Assembly (NCBI GenBank): GCA_019510185.1
Contig: JAEKKV010000014.1
Span: 1-64,000 of the forward strand
Direction of reading: 5' to 3'
Source of the DNA: Verrucomicrobiota bacterium
GTDB lineage: Bacteria > Verrucomicrobiota > Verrucomicrobiia > Opitutales > Opitutaceae
DNA length: 64,000 bases
In this document: one piece after another, positions 33,856 to 43,289 of the stretch
How positions within the stretch are numbered: the first letter of the stretch is position 1
Layout: the number at the start of each line of letters is the position of its first letter
The notes under the pieces: model-generated
What the model was told of the DNA's origin: nothing
Databases searched by the model: none
What the model saw: the letters and a program-made list of their open reading frames with translations, nothing else
Translations under genes and position numbers: made by a program

Positions 33856-35736
33856 ATGACCCCCTCCCAAATCGAACAACTCCCGGCGCTCGCCCGGCTG
33901 ATCCGTTATCACTGCCTCACCATGACGACCTGGGCCGGCTCCGGCCACCCGACGTCATCGCTCTCCGCGGCGGATCTGATGACCGCCCTCCTCTTCGGCG
34001 GCACGTTTCGCTACGACCTCGACAACCCCGGCCATCCCAACAATGACCGGCTGATCTTTTCCAAGGGCCACGCCTCCCCCCTCTTCTACGCCCTGTGGGC
34101 CGCCACCGGCCGGATCACAGAGGAGGAACTGAACACCTACCGGCAGTTCGGCAGCCGCCTTCAAGGCCATCCCACCTCCGCCTTTCCTTATGCGGACGCC
34201 GCCACCGGCTCGCTCGGTCAGGGACTGGGAATCGGCCTGGGCATGGCGATCAACGCCCGCCGGCTCGACCGGCTGCCCTATCGCACGTATGTGCTGCTTG
34301 GAGACAGCGAAATGGCCGAGGGTTCGCAATGGGAGTCCATCCAGCTCGCCGCCTACAACAAGCTGGACAACCTCATCGGCATTCTCGACGTCAACCGCCT
34401 CGGCCAGCGCGGCGAGACGATGCTCGGCCATGACATCGCCGCGCACGCCCGCCGGATCGAGGCGTTCGGCTGGGAAACGATCCAGATCGACGGCCACGAC
34501 TTCCCCCAGATCCTGGACGCGTTCGACCGGGCCGCCCGGGCGGACCGCCCCGTCATGATCGTCGCCCGCACCGTGAAAGGAAAAGGAATCTCGTTCCTCG
34601 AAGACGCCGACGGCTGGCACGGCAAGGCACTCGACGAGAAACAACTCGAAGCCGCCCTCGGGGAACTCGGCCCGGTGGACCGGAACCTGACCGGCGCGGT
34701 CCCGCCGCCGGAGGATCTCCGGCCCGCGACGCCCGACGCCGCCGAGGCCGGGCCCGTCGCCTATGAACAAGGCCGGATGGTGGCCACGCGCGCGGCCTAC
34801 GGAAACGCCTTGCGGCGCCTGCATCCGCAGCACCCGCAGGTGGTCGCCCTCGACGGCGAGGTAAGCAACTCCACCGGCACGGCCACCTTCGCCAAGGCCG
34901 ATCCGCAGGATTTCTTCGAGATGTTCATCGCGGAGCAAAACATGGTGGAGGTCGCGACCGGCCTCGCCTTGCGCGGCAAGCATCCCTTCGTCTCGACCTT
35001 TGCCGCGTTCTTTTCCCGCGCCTTCGACCAGATCCGGATGAGCCAATATTCCCACGCCTCCATCACCTTCGTCGGCTCCCATGCCGGCGTGTCCATCGGC
35101 GAGGACGGCCCGTCGCAGATGGGGCTGGAGGACATCGCGATGTTTCGCGCCATCCTGCACGCCACCGTCCTGCATCCGTGCGACGCCGTTTCCACCGAGA
35201 AACTCACCGAGGCCGCCCTCGGCCGCGCCGGCATCGTGTACCTGCGCACCCTGCGCCAGGCGACGCCCGTGATCTACGGCAACGACGAGGTCTTCCCCAT
35301 CGGCGGCTGCAAGATACTCCGTCAAAGCGAGGACGACATCGCCACCATCGTCGCGGCGGGCGCCACCGTGCACGAGGCCCTCACGGCCTACGCCGGCCTG
35401 CGCGAAGCCGGACTTTTCGTACGGGTGATCGACGCCTATTCGATCAAGCCGATCGACGCCGCTACCCTGCGGACGGCGGCGGAGGCGACCGGCGCGCTCA
35501 TCACGGTCGAGGACCACTACCCGGCCGGCGGGCTCGGCGAAGCCGTGCTGGCCGCCGTCGCGCCCATCCGTCCGGTGATCGTCAGCGTGCTGGCCATCCG
35601 CCAGATTCCCATGAGCGGAGCGGGCGACCACCTGCGCGATTTTTTCGGCATCTCCGCCCGGGCGATCATGCGCGAGGTGGAAAACCTCGCCGATCCGTCC
35701 CGCACCGATCTCTGGAAAAACCGCGAGGCCGGCTGA
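33856..35736 (+). CDS. tkt: transketolase (short, animal-like type)
   Basis: 626 residues, shorter than the usual bacterial enzyme of about 660 and like the animal-type branch. Thiamine-diphosphate domain: WAGSGHPTSSLSAADLMTAL, FSKGHASPLFYALW, LLGDSEMAEGSQWESIQLA with the Mg-binding GDS...N motif finishing at ILDVNRLGQ. Pyrimidine domain: FIAEQNMVEVATGLALRGK with the catalytic Glu, and SHAGVSIGEDGPSQMGLEDI. C-terminal domain ends normally. Transfers two-carbon units in the non-oxidative pentose-phosphate pathway. A hairpin at 35747-35771 may end the transcript against the convergent regulator gene. Confidence 0.93.
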   Translation: MTPSQIEQLPALARLIRYHCLTMTTWAGSGHPTSSLSAADLMTALLFGGTFRYDLDNPGHPNNDRLIFSKGHASPLFYALWAATGRITEEELNTYRQFGSRLQGHPTSAFPYADAATGSLGQGLGIGLGMAINARRLDRLPYRTYVLLGDSEMAEGSQWESIQLAAYNKLDNLIGILDVNRLGQRGETMLGHDIAAHARRIEAFGWETIQIDGHDFPQILDAFDRAARADRPVMIVARTVKGKGISFLEDADGWHGKALDEKQLEAALGELGPVDRNLTGAVPPPEDLRPATPDAAEAGPVAYEQGRMVATRAAYGNALRRLHPQHPQVVALDGEVSNSTGTATFAKADPQDFFEMFIAEQNMVEVATGLALRGKHPFVSTFAAFFSRAFDQIRMSQYSHASITFVGSHAGVSIGEDGPSQMGLEDIAMFRAILHATVLHPCDAVSTEKLTEAALGRAGIVYLRTLRQATPVIYGNDEVFPIGGCKILRQSEDDIATIVAAGATVHEALTAYAGLREAGLFVRVIDAYSIKPIDAATLRTAAEATGALITVEDHYPAGGLGEAVLAAVAPIRPVIVSVLAIRQIPMSGAGDHLRDFFGISARAIMREVENLADPSRTDLWKNREAG

Positions 35737-35746
35737 GGAGCGGCGC

Positions 35747-35775
35747 GAGTCTTCGTGAAACCCGAAGGCTCAGAC
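35747..35775 (+). terminator. possible terminator between tkt and response regulator
   Basis: Stem GAGTCTTCG / CGAAGGCTC (9 bp with one G-T pair), loop of seven bases; a run of T follows only after AGACTTGG. It overlaps the stop codon of the convergent gene. Weak evidence. Confidence 0.35.
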
Positions 35776-36201
35776 TTGGTTTTTTTCCAGCCAATACCGG
35801 GCGATCAACTTGGCCAGCTCCTTGCGATCCTCCTGCAGGCTCGGCTTCACCAGATAGGAGTTCGCGCCCAGTTCGTAGGCGGCCTTCAGATCCGATTCCA
35901 TCGCCGACGAGGTCAGGATGATGACGATGACCTTGGCCATTTCCTTGGATGCCCGTATTTGGCGCAGCACTTCAAGGCCTGGCATATACGGGATTTTCAA
36001 ATCCAGGAGAACCAGCGATGGCATCGGATGGATGTCCCGCCTGGCATAGACGGCCTCGCCCCGGAGAATGGCCAGCGCGCGGCGGCCGTCGGTCGCGACC
36101 TCGAGATTGATGGGAATGCCGGCGCTTTCAAAGGCCCGCTTGAAAAAAAAGACATCGTTCTCGTCGTCCTCCACCAAAAGAATGCGCGGAGGGGTGATCA
36201 T
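35770..36201 (-). CDS. single-domain response regulator (Rcp1-like)
   Basis: 143 residues, one receiver domain and nothing else. ILLVEDDENDVFFFKRAFES carries the acidic pair, LVLLDLKIPYMPGLEVL the phospho-Asp, ILTSSAMESD the Thr/Ser switch and SYLVKPSL the Lys. The ENDVFFF and DLKIP motifs are typical of the Rcp1 type paired with bacteriophytochrome-like or PAS kinases. It overlaps the PAS kinase gene upstream by four bases, so the pair act together. No output domain: it presumably works by protein contact or as phosphate carrier. Confidence 0.9.
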   Translation of the reverse strand: MITPPRILLVEDDENDVFFFKRAFESAGIPINLEVATDGRRALAILRGEAVYARRDIHPMPSLVLLDLKIPYMPGLEVLRQIRASKEMAKVIVIILTSSAMESDLKAAYELGANSYLVKPSLQEDRKELAKLIARYWLEKNQV

Positions 36202-38126
36202 GGGGCGGCTTTCAATTGGATCCAGAAACGGCTGCCCTCGCCCTCCGTCGAGCTGACCCCGACCTGGCCGCCCATGCGCTCGACGGCCTTGCGCACGATC
36301 GTCAGCCCGATGCCCGTTCCCTCGAAATTCTCCGAAGGATGCAGCCGCTCGAATAACCGGAATATCCGCTTCGTGTCATCCTGAGCGATGCCGACACCGT
36401 TGTCCTCCACCGTGAGCCGCACGGTGTCCCCGGTTTTTTCCGCGGAGATCTTTATTTTCGGCAACCGGGTGGGCGGCACGAATTTCACGGCGTTGGAAAG
36501 CAGGTTCACCAGGCATTGCATGATCGAGGCGTCATGGCCGATCACGTGCGGCAACGGGTGCACCACCTCGACCTCGGCACGCGGCGGCTGGAAGGACGGC
36601 TCTTCGCGAATGGCGTCCGCCACCACCTTTTCCAGATCCACCGGATGCAGCAGGAGGTTCGCCCGGGCCGTGCGGCTGTAGAGCAGGATGTCGTTGATCA
36701 ACCGGTCGAGCCGGTGGGCGGCGCTGATGATCCGGCCGAGATACTCGCCGCCCGTCGCGCCCAGTTCCGGCCCGAAATCCTCCCGCAGCACCTCGGCAAA
36801 GCCGAGCATCGCCCGGAGCGGCCCCCGCAGATCGTGGGAGACGCTGTATGAAAACGTCTCCAACTGCTGCACCGTGTCCTGCAACTGCGCGGTGCGCTCC
36901 TCCACCATCATCTCGAGCGAATCGCGGGCCTCCTGCAGCTCCTGCTGCTGCCGTTTCCAGTCGGTGATATCGCGCACCACCTTGGTAAAACCGCGCAACT
37001 CCCCGGTTTCGTCGCGGATCACCCGCAGGGTGCCGCTGGAGAAGAAGCGATCGCCGTCCTTGCGCTGATGCCAGCGTTCATCCAACGAAGCCCCCTCCCG
37101 CCGCGCCGTCTCCATTTCCCGATTGGGCACCCCGTTGTCGCGATCCTCGGGGGTGAAAAGCAATGCGGCTGGGCGCCCGAGGATTTCTTCTTCGGCATAG
37201 CCGAACATCGCCTCGGCCCCGGAATTCCAACTGCTGACCATGCCTTCGTGGTCGAGGGTCAGGATCGCGAAGTCCTGGACGCTGTGCATGATCAACTGCA
37301 GCCATCGTTCGCTCTCCTCCACCAGGTGTTGGGCGGTCATCTGCTCGTCGATGTCCGTCGAGGTGCCGAACCACTTGATGATTTCGCCATCCTTCCCGCG
37401 CAGGGGCACCGCGCGCACCTTGAACCAGCGGTACTTCCCGTCATGCCGGCGCAGCCGGTATTCCAGATCGTAGGTCACATTGCCTTTCAACGCCTCGATC
37501 CAGCGCTCGTAGGTATCCTTCCGGTCGGTCGGGTGCATGGTGTCGCGCCAGCGGTTGCCGAGCAACGCCTCGCTCGGCAGGCCGGTGTATTCCGTCCAGC
37601 GCGTGTTGGTGTAATCCAATGCCCCGTCCGGCAAACAAGTCCACACGAGTTGCGGCAGGCTGTCCGCCAGGGTGCGGTAGCGTTTCTCGTTTTCGCGCAA
37701 CACGTCCAAGTTGCGCCGGTCGGTGCTGTCTTCGATGGCCAGCAAGATCCATCCCTTCCCATCGTCGCCGGCGCGGACGATACGCCGGGCGTTGAGCAGC
37801 AGCAGGCGCGGTTTCCCTTCGCGCGGGCGGTACTCCAGCTCGAAGTCGTCGACCGAGGTGTTCTTCGGGAGAATATCAACCAGCAGCCGCCGCAACGGCT
37901 CGATGTCCCAGGTGTGATCGGCGATTTCATGCAAGAAACGGCCGAGCGTGTTCTCCGGCGAAAGGTTGAAGGCGGCGTAAAAGGAGCGATTCGCGCGCTC
38001 CACTCGCATATCCGCCCCCAGCACGAGGAGCGGCTCACGCATGGTTTCGATGATGCTGAGGGCGGTCGCATCGATCGCCTTCGTGAGAAGATCTTCGAGA
38101 CCGGGAAATCGCGGAGGCTGGTTCAT
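36198..38126 (-). CDS. PAS-domain sensor histidine kinase
   Basis: 642 residues, no signal peptide or membrane helix, so cytoplasmic. Three PAS modules: about residues 25-140 (LLVLGADMRVERANRSF), 145-270 (LADSLPQLVWTCLPDGALDY and TEYTGLPSEALLGNRW) and 275-400 (LIMHSVQDFAILTLDHEG, WNSGAEAMFGYAEEEIL), with PAC motifs such as LEYRLRRHDGKYRWFKVRA. A short coiled coil leads to the HisKA domain (FSYSVSHDLRGPLRAMLGF, His about 429) and the HATPase domain (LVNLLSNAVKFVP, VEDNGVGIAQDD, GTGIGLTIVRKAVERMGG). Coupled by a 4-base overlap to a single-domain regulator. Signal unknown; no cofactor-binding Cys is evident. Confidence 0.92.
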   Translation of the reverse strand: MNQPPRFPGLEDLLTKAIDATALSIIETMREPLLVLGADMRVERANRSFYAAFNLSPENTLGRFLHEIADHTWDIEPLRRLLVDILPKNTSVDDFELEYRPREGKPRLLLLNARRIVRAGDDGKGWILLAIEDSTDRRNLDVLRENEKRYRTLADSLPQLVWTCLPDGALDYTNTRWTEYTGLPSEALLGNRWRDTMHPTDRKDTYERWIEALKGNVTYDLEYRLRRHDGKYRWFKVRAVPLRGKDGEIIKWFGTSTDIDEQMTAQHLVEESERWLQLIMHSVQDFAILTLDHEGMVSSWNSGAEAMFGYAEEEILGRPAALLFTPEDRDNGVPNREMETARREGASLDERWHQRKDGDRFFSSGTLRVIRDETGELRGFTKVVRDITDWKRQQQELQEARDSLEMMVEERTAQLQDTVQQLETFSYSVSHDLRGPLRAMLGFAEVLREDFGPELGATGGEYLGRIISAAHRLDRLINDILLYSRTARANLLLHPVDLEKVVADAIREEPSFQPPRAEVEVVHPLPHVIGHDASIMQCLVNLLSNAVKFVPPTRLPKIKISAEKTGDTVRLTVEDNGVGIAQDDTKRIFRLFERLHPSENFEGTGIGLTIVRKAVERMGGQVGVSSTEGEGSRFWIQLKAAP

Positions 38127-38201
38127 AAGGAGGACCGACCGACCGGGATTGATCGGAACGGCGTAGCGTTGGAGAGACGCGTTTTCATCGAGAAAAGGGC
38201 G

Positions 38202-38969
38202 TCACTGCTCGCTGTAATTCCACAACAGGCCGCCATCGGCGAAAATCGTCGTGCCGGTGAGATAATCCGCGTCGGCCGAAGCCAGAAAGGCGGCGACACC
38301 GGCGATGTCGGAAGGCTGCCCGAGCCGGTGGAGCGGAATCTGCGACAGCAAAGCGTCCAGTTTTTCATGATCTTGCAGCAGCTTCGTGTTGATCGGCGTC
38401 GCGATCGCCCCCGGGGCGATGCCGTTCACCTGGATTCCCAGCGGGGCGAGCTCGATCGCGAGGGTGCGCGTCATCATTTTCAGCGCGCCCTTGCTCAGGC
38501 AATACGGGGCGAAATGGGGAAACGGCAGCTCCTCGTGCACCGAGCTCATGTTGATGACCTTTCCCGGACGCTTCGTTTCCATGAGATGCCTGACGAAGGC
38601 TTGGGTAACGAAAAATGCACCCTTCAGATTCACATCGAGCACGGCATCGTAATCGGACTCGGCGACCTCGACGAATGGCGCGCGTTTTTCAATCCCGGCG
38701 TTGTTCACCAGAATGTCGAGCGGCCCCAATTCACGCACGGCACGCTCGATCAATCCGTCGGCCAGTCCGGCACGTCCGACATCCGCCTCGACCGCCACGC
38801 TGCGGCGTCCGCGCGCCTTGATCGTGTCGACGACGCGCGCCGCCTCCTGAGGATGGCTGCGGTATGTGACCACCACATCCGCCCCTTCCTCCGCAAAACG
38901 CACGGCGACGGCCTCGCCGATGCCTTCGCTGCTACCTGTGATTAACGCGGTTTTTCCGGAAAGTTTCAT
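38202..38969 (-). CDS. short-chain dehydrogenase (glucose 1-dehydrogenase-like)
   Basis: 255 residues from the ATG at 38969; the longer frame upstream lacks family features. Classical SDR: TALITGSSEGIGEAVAVRF, DILVNNAGIEKRAPF, catalytic Ser in VINMSSVHEELPFP, Tyr/Lys in FAPYCLSKGALKMMTR and the GIQVNGIAPGAIATPIN motif. DYLTGTTIFADGGLLWNY closes the protein. Similar to glucose or 3-oxoacyl dehydrogenases; FPHFAPYCLSKG is common in glucose 1-dehydrogenase-like proteins. Stands alone, 75 bp ahead of the PAS kinase gene on the same strand. Confidence 0.85.
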   Translation of the reverse strand: MKLSGKTALITGSSEGIGEAVAVRFAEEGADVVVTYRSHPQEAARVVDTIKARGRRSVAVEADVGRAGLADGLIERAVRELGPLDILVNNAGIEKRAPFVEVAESDYDAVLDVNLKGAFFVTQAFVRHLMETKRPGKVINMSSVHEELPFPHFAPYCLSKGALKMMTRTLAIELAPLGIQVNGIAPGAIATPINTKLLQDHEKLDALLSQIPLHRLGQPSDIAGVAAFLASADADYLTGTTIFADGGLLWNYSEQ

Positions 38970-39253
38970 GAGGGTGAAGAATAACCTACGGCCAATCGGC
39001 AGGAGGACTAGGGATGAAGCGCGGTCGGTTTGATCCGAGCGCAACGATGCCGTAATCTTGCAATAATCTTAAGCATTCAGCGGCGTCTCAGCAATCGGGC
39101 GATGCTCGATTCGCGGGGGTGAATTCATGAGATGGACCGCCTCCGCCCTTCCCCACGGACGATGTCGCGACTGCATTCGCGGTTTTCCCCTGTCCCCGCT
39201 AGGGCCGAAGCCGGATGGCCCCTCCCGCTCCCGGACATTAGCATGCAGACCCG

Positions 39254-40090
39254 ATGCGTCCGCTCTGGAAAGGCTCCATTACCTTCGGTCTGGTGAACAT
39301 CCCCGTCTCGCTGTACCCGGCGGTGCACCGCGAGGAGCTGAGTTTTCGCATGCTGCGGGATCACGACCTGAGCCCGATCAATTTCAAGCGCGTGGCGGAG
39401 GCAGACGGCAAGGAGGTGCCCTGGGAACACATCGTGAAGGGCTACGAATATGAAAAGGGAAAGTTCGTCGTCCTGAAGGAGGAGGATTTCAAGCGCGTGG
39501 ACATCGAGGCCGCGCAGTCGGTGGACATCCTCGACTTCGTGACACTCGCGGATGTCAACCCCATGTACTTTCAAAAGCCCTACTACCTGGAGCCTCAAAA
39601 AAGCGGTGCGTCGGCCTATGCGCTTCTGCGCTCCGTTCTCCAAGAAACCGGGAAGGCTGGCATCTCCAAAGTTGTGATCCGAAAACGCCAGCACCTCGCC
39701 GCGCTCCGGCCCCATGAAAACGCCCTCGTGCTCGAGCTCATGCATTTCAAGGATGAGCTCGCCGATCCCGCCGACCTGAAAATCCCCACGGCCAAGACCC
39801 GCCCAGGAAAACGCGAGCAGGAGATGGCCCGCCTGCTGGTTGAAAAGATGACCACCGAGTGGGATCCGTCGCGTTACACCGACGACTACACCACGGCGTT
39901 GCTCGAGCTTATCGAAAAGAAGGCGAAGCACGGACGCCTCCCCGCCCTGCCCAAGACCAAGCCCGCGAGCAATGTCATCGACCTCGTCGCCGTGCTGCAG
40001 GAAAGCCTCAAGCACACCACCGGGGGAAAACCCGCGCCCAAGTCCCGCAAGAGTCCCGCCGGCGCGCGCCGAAAAACCAAGGCCGCGTGA
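39254..40090 (+). CDS. ku: Ku protein, bacterial non-homologous end joining
   Basis: 278 residues. Binds double-strand DNA ends as a ring dimer and recruits LigD. Start MRPLWKGSITFGLVNIPVSL is a perfect family match, followed by LSFRMLRDHDLSPINFKRV and the core FVVLKEEDFKRVDIEAAQS, YLEPQKSGASAYALLRSVL. The C-terminal tail is Lys/Arg/Ala/Pro-rich (KPAPKSRKSPAGARRKTK), the basic extension typical of bacterial Ku. Its stop overlaps the GTG start of ligD, so both proteins are made in coupling. Confidence 0.97.
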   Translation: MRPLWKGSITFGLVNIPVSLYPAVHREELSFRMLRDHDLSPINFKRVAEADGKEVPWEHIVKGYEYEKGKFVVLKEEDFKRVDIEAAQSVDILDFVTLADVNPMYFQKPYYLEPQKSGASAYALLRSVLQETGKAGISKVVIRKRQHLAALRPHENALVLELMHFKDELADPADLKIPTAKTRPGKREQEMARLLVEKMTTEWDPSRYTDDYTTALLELIEKKAKHGRLPALPKTKPASNVIDLVAVLQESLKHTTGGKPAPKSRKSPAGARRKTKAA

Positions 40091-41715
40091 GTGCTTCCTT
40101 CTCTTCCTCCCGCCGCGGCCTGTCGGCCTACCGGCGCAAGCGGGATCTCGCGCGCAGCGGCGAGCCCGCTGGCGGCTCTGCCGGCGAGGGCGCGCCACGT
40201 TACGTCATCCAAAAGCACGACGCCACCCGCCTCCACTTCGACCTGCGCCTGGAGATGGAAGGAGTTTACCGCTCCTGGGCCGTTCCCAAGGGCCTGCCGA
40301 CCCGCGTCGGCGAACGCGTCCTCGCGGTCGAGGTCGAGGATCATCCGCTCGACTATGGTGATTTCGAAGGCGTCATCCCCTCCGGCAATTACGGCGCCGG
40401 CACCGTCATGATGTGGGACCGCGGCGTCTACACCGTCGCGGGCGAAACTCCCTCCGCGGCGTTTCGCTCGGGGAAAATCCACTTCGCCCTCCTCGGCGAG
40501 AAATGCTCCGGCGAATGGACCTTGGTGCGATTGCGCCGCAAGGAGGGCGACAAGACCAACTGGCTGCTGATCAAAAATCGCGAATCCCGTCGCCGCAGTG
40601 TCATCAAGCGCGCCGGCCGCGAACGCTCGGTGCTCTCCGGACGAACGCTCGCGGAGATCGCCGCTGGCGAAGCTCCAAAGGCCAAGCCCCCATCCCCTGA
40701 AAAATCACGAATGAAACCTACGCCCAAAAAACACGCCCCGGTCCACTGGGTGGAACCGATGAAAGCCCTCGGCGTCACCCGGCTGCCGGTTGGCGACCTG
40801 CTCTACGAAATCAAACTCGATGGCTACCGCGCCCTCGCCAACGTCTTTCCCGGCGGAGTCGAACTGTGGTCCCGCTCGCAAAAAAGCCTCACGCACCAGT
40901 ACCCGGAAATCAGCACCGCGCTCGCGCAATGGAAGATCGGCCGGGCGCTGGTGGACGGCGAGATCGTCGCGCTCGACACGGCCGGGCGTTCCAGTTTTCA
41001 ACTGCTCCAAGGGCTCCAGCTCACGGACGAACGGCCGCCGTTGCGCTACTACGCCTTCGACCTGCTCTGGCACGACGGCGTCTGGCTGCTCGACCAGCCG
41101 CTGGAGACGCGTCAGCGCACCTTGGCCGCACTGTGCGCCCACGCGCCGGAGGAGATCCGTCTGTCCCCCGTTTTCACGGGCGATCCGCAACCGCTGCTCG
41201 ACACCGCCATCGCGCAGGGCCTGGAGGGTGTCATCGCGAAGGAGCCGCAGTCGTCTTATGAGCCCGGCCAGCGCAGCGGTGCGTGGAAAAAATACCGGCT
41301 TGCCCATGATCAGGAGATGGTAATCGGCGGCTTCACTCCGCCAAAAGGATCGCGCGGGCACTTCGGCGCGCTGCTCATTGGATATTACGACGCCGAGGGC
41401 GCCCTCCGTTACGCAGGCAAGGTCGGGGCTGGCTTCGACCGGCGCCGATTGAAGGAACTGCACGAACTCTTCGTCCCTCTGCAAACGAAGACCTGCCCGT
41501 TTTCCGACCTGCCGGCGAAACGGCGACCCCGCTTCGGCACCGGCATGACTGCCGCTGTCATGAAAAACGTAACCTGGCTGAAACCATCCCTCGTCTGCCA
41601 AGTGCGCTTCAACGAATGGACGCGCGACGGCTTGCTGCGCCAGCCGGTGTTCCTCGGGTTGCGCGACGACAAACGTCCTCACGAGGTGGTACGCGAAGCC
41701 GTTGCGACCGGCTGA
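40087..41715 (+). CDS. ligD: DNA ligase D, phosphoesterase plus ligase domains, no polymerase
   Basis: 542 residues from the GTG at 40087, which overlaps the ku stop (GTGA) and begins SASFSSSRRGLSAYRRKRDL. Residues about 35-165 form the 3'-phosphoesterase domain: VIQKHDATRLHFDLRLEMEG with the metal-binding His/Asp residues, HPLDYGDFEGVIPSGNYGAG. A linker (KPTPKKHAP) leads to the ATP-dependent ligase domain with the nucleotidyl Lys in LLYEIKLDGYRALA (KxDGxR), then VDGEIVALD, YYAFDLLWHDG, EGVIAKEPQSSYEPG, WKKYR and an OB-fold C-terminus. The primase-polymerase domain of longer LigD is absent; a separate polymerase may be encoded elsewhere. Confidence 0.95.
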   Translation: MSASFSSSRRGLSAYRRKRDLARSGEPAGGSAGEGAPRYVIQKHDATRLHFDLRLEMEGVYRSWAVPKGLPTRVGERVLAVEVEDHPLDYGDFEGVIPSGNYGAGTVMMWDRGVYTVAGETPSAAFRSGKIHFALLGEKCSGEWTLVRLRRKEGDKTNWLLIKNRESRRRSVIKRAGRERSVLSGRTLAEIAAGEAPKAKPPSPEKSRMKPTPKKHAPVHWVEPMKALGVTRLPVGDLLYEIKLDGYRALANVFPGGVELWSRSQKSLTHQYPEISTALAQWKIGRALVDGEIVALDTAGRSSFQLLQGLQLTDERPPLRYYAFDLLWHDGVWLLDQPLETRQRTLAALCAHAPEEIRLSPVFTGDPQPLLDTAIAQGLEGVIAKEPQSSYEPGQRSGAWKKYRLAHDQEMVIGGFTPPKGSRGHFGALLIGYYDAEGALRYAGKVGAGFDRRRLKELHELFVPLQTKTCPFSDLPAKRRPRFGTGMTAAVMKNVTWLKPSLVCQVRFNEWTRDGLLRQPVFLGLRDDKRPHEVVREAVATG

Positions 41716-41731
41716 ACTCCCACCGTCTCGT

Positions 41732-43075
41732 TTAAAAATACGGGGAATGCACGCGCAGCGCCTCGATCAGCATTCGCGGCACCGGCACCATCACGAGGAG
41801 CAGGATTAAAAAAGCGAGGAAGCCGAGCCACAGCCGCCGGTGCCCGACCGGCGTGAGGTCGTTCAACGGCGGCGTGCCCCGCCCCGCGATGAAAAAGATC
41901 AGCAGCGCCCAGACCAGCAGCCCCGGCCACACGAAAATCCCCAGCAGCACGAGCGACCACATGGCGATCACGCTGATGATCATCCCGCCGCGCGAGCCAA
42001 ACATCGCCCTGGCAATATGCCCGCCGTCGAGCTGCCCGATCGGCAGCAAGTTCAGGCCCGTGATGAACAGCCCCAGCCAGCCGGCAAACGCCAGCGGGCC
42101 GAGTTGAACCGCGCCGCCGGGCGGCAACGCGTCCCCCAGTGAAAGTTTTGCCAGTAGCGCAAAGAGGATCGAGGAGCCTGTGGACGTCCCTTGGGTCGCG
42201 GCGTCCGCCTCCACCGCTGTCAGCACCGTGGAATAATGCAGTCCCACCAGCAGCGCCGGGATGGCGATGATCAGCCCGGCGAACGGCCCGGCCACGGCGA
42301 CGTCGAAAAGCATCCGTCGATTCTCCGACGGCGATCGCATCTGGATGAACGCGCCAAACGTGCCCAGCGCGAACGGCACCGGCACGAAGTACGGCGGTGT
42401 CACGTCCATCTGGTAGCGTCGGGCCACCCAATAATGGCCCAGCTCGTGCACGCCGAGAATGGCGAGCAACGTGAGCGAATACGGAAGCCCGACCGCGAAG
42501 CGCCCCGGCTCGGCCAGCAGGTTCACCCCCGCCTGCGCCGCGCCCGCCCACGTGGTCGTGAGCAAGGTCAGTCCGAACAACAATCCGTGCAACCAGGGCC
42601 GCACCCGGTGTTCCATCGTCGCGCGCTCCAGCGGACGCGGCAGCACGATGATGGCCGCGCCGCACCGCTCGTCCTTCTGCAAAAACGGCATTCCGCCCGG
42701 AGCGAAGGCCGGTTTCAGCCGTTCGAAAACCTCGCTCGCCGCCGCGCGCAGCTTCCCACGGAAAATCTGCACCCCGTGATCCTCCTCGGCCAGGTGCACC
42801 TCCATGACTTCGCGCACGACCGGCGGCTGCTCCTCCGGCGGCAGCATGCGCAACGACTTCTCGGTTCTCTCGCGTTGCGCCCGGTTGCTCAGGATAATGA
42901 GGCTCCACAGCAGCAGGAACCACGCGAACAACAGCAACCACAGCCAGGGCCCCGCCGGAAAGACCGCGCTGCCCGGAAGAGAAAAGAGAAAGAACAGCAG
43001 ACCGAGCACAAGCAGCACGGTAACCCAGCGCACGACGGCGGAGGCTGGCAGCGGATGCGTACGATGAATATTCAT
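41732..43075 (-). CDS. site-2-protease-type zinc metallopeptidase (M50)
   Basis: 447 residues from the ATG at 43075 (an ATG three codons upstream is the alternative). Polytopic membrane protein with about eight helices; the first two are VVRWVTVLLVLGLLFFLFSL and GPWLWLLLFAWFLLLWSLII. Zinc site: LAILGVHELGHYWVARRYQM (HExxH) and the second ligand in LNLLPIGQLDGGHIARAMFG (NxxPxxxLDG). A soluble domain of about 110 residues lies between helix 2 and the catalytic core. This is the non-PDZ, EGY/FtsH-unrelated type seen in cyanobacteria and other groups. It should cut membrane-anchored regulators or signal remnants; the target is unknown. Convergent with ligD, 16 bp apart. Confidence 0.9.
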   Translation of the reverse strand: MNIHRTHPLPASAVVRWVTVLLVLGLLFFLFSLPGSAVFPAGPWLWLLLFAWFLLLWSLIILSNRAQRERTEKSLRMLPPEEQPPVVREVMEVHLAEEDHGVQIFRGKLRAAASEVFERLKPAFAPGGMPFLQKDERCGAAIIVLPRPLERATMEHRVRPWLHGLLFGLTLLTTTWAGAAQAGVNLLAEPGRFAVGLPYSLTLLAILGVHELGHYWVARRYQMDVTPPYFVPVPFALGTFGAFIQMRSPSENRRMLFDVAVAGPFAGLIIAIPALLVGLHYSTVLTAVEADAATQGTSTGSSILFALLAKLSLGDALPPGGAVQLGPLAFAGWLGLFITGLNLLPIGQLDGGHIARAMFGSRGGMIISVIAMWSLVLLGIFVWPGLLVWALLIFFIAGRGTPPLNDLTPVGHRRLWLGFLAFLILLLVMVPVPRMLIEALRVHSPYF

Positions 43076-43289
43076 GGGAGGCATCTTGGGGTTGAACAAC
43101 CGACTGAGGTTACCGCCAGTGTACCCGCCCGCCGCCTCTTTGCCATCTGCCACCCCGATAATTCCCATCCGGCAAAGGACGGATTACCTTTGAGGGTTTA
43201 TGCGCGATTTTCGCGCCGCGCGGCTGAAACCCGGCGATCATGCCCGATCCAACAAGAACTTGGTCGGACCACGCTGTGCAAAATCCGTC

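Noticed and set aside
33955..35631. Open frame of 558 codons opposite transketolase
   Set aside because: Shadow of the tkt gene on the opposite strand; low-complexity, no motif.
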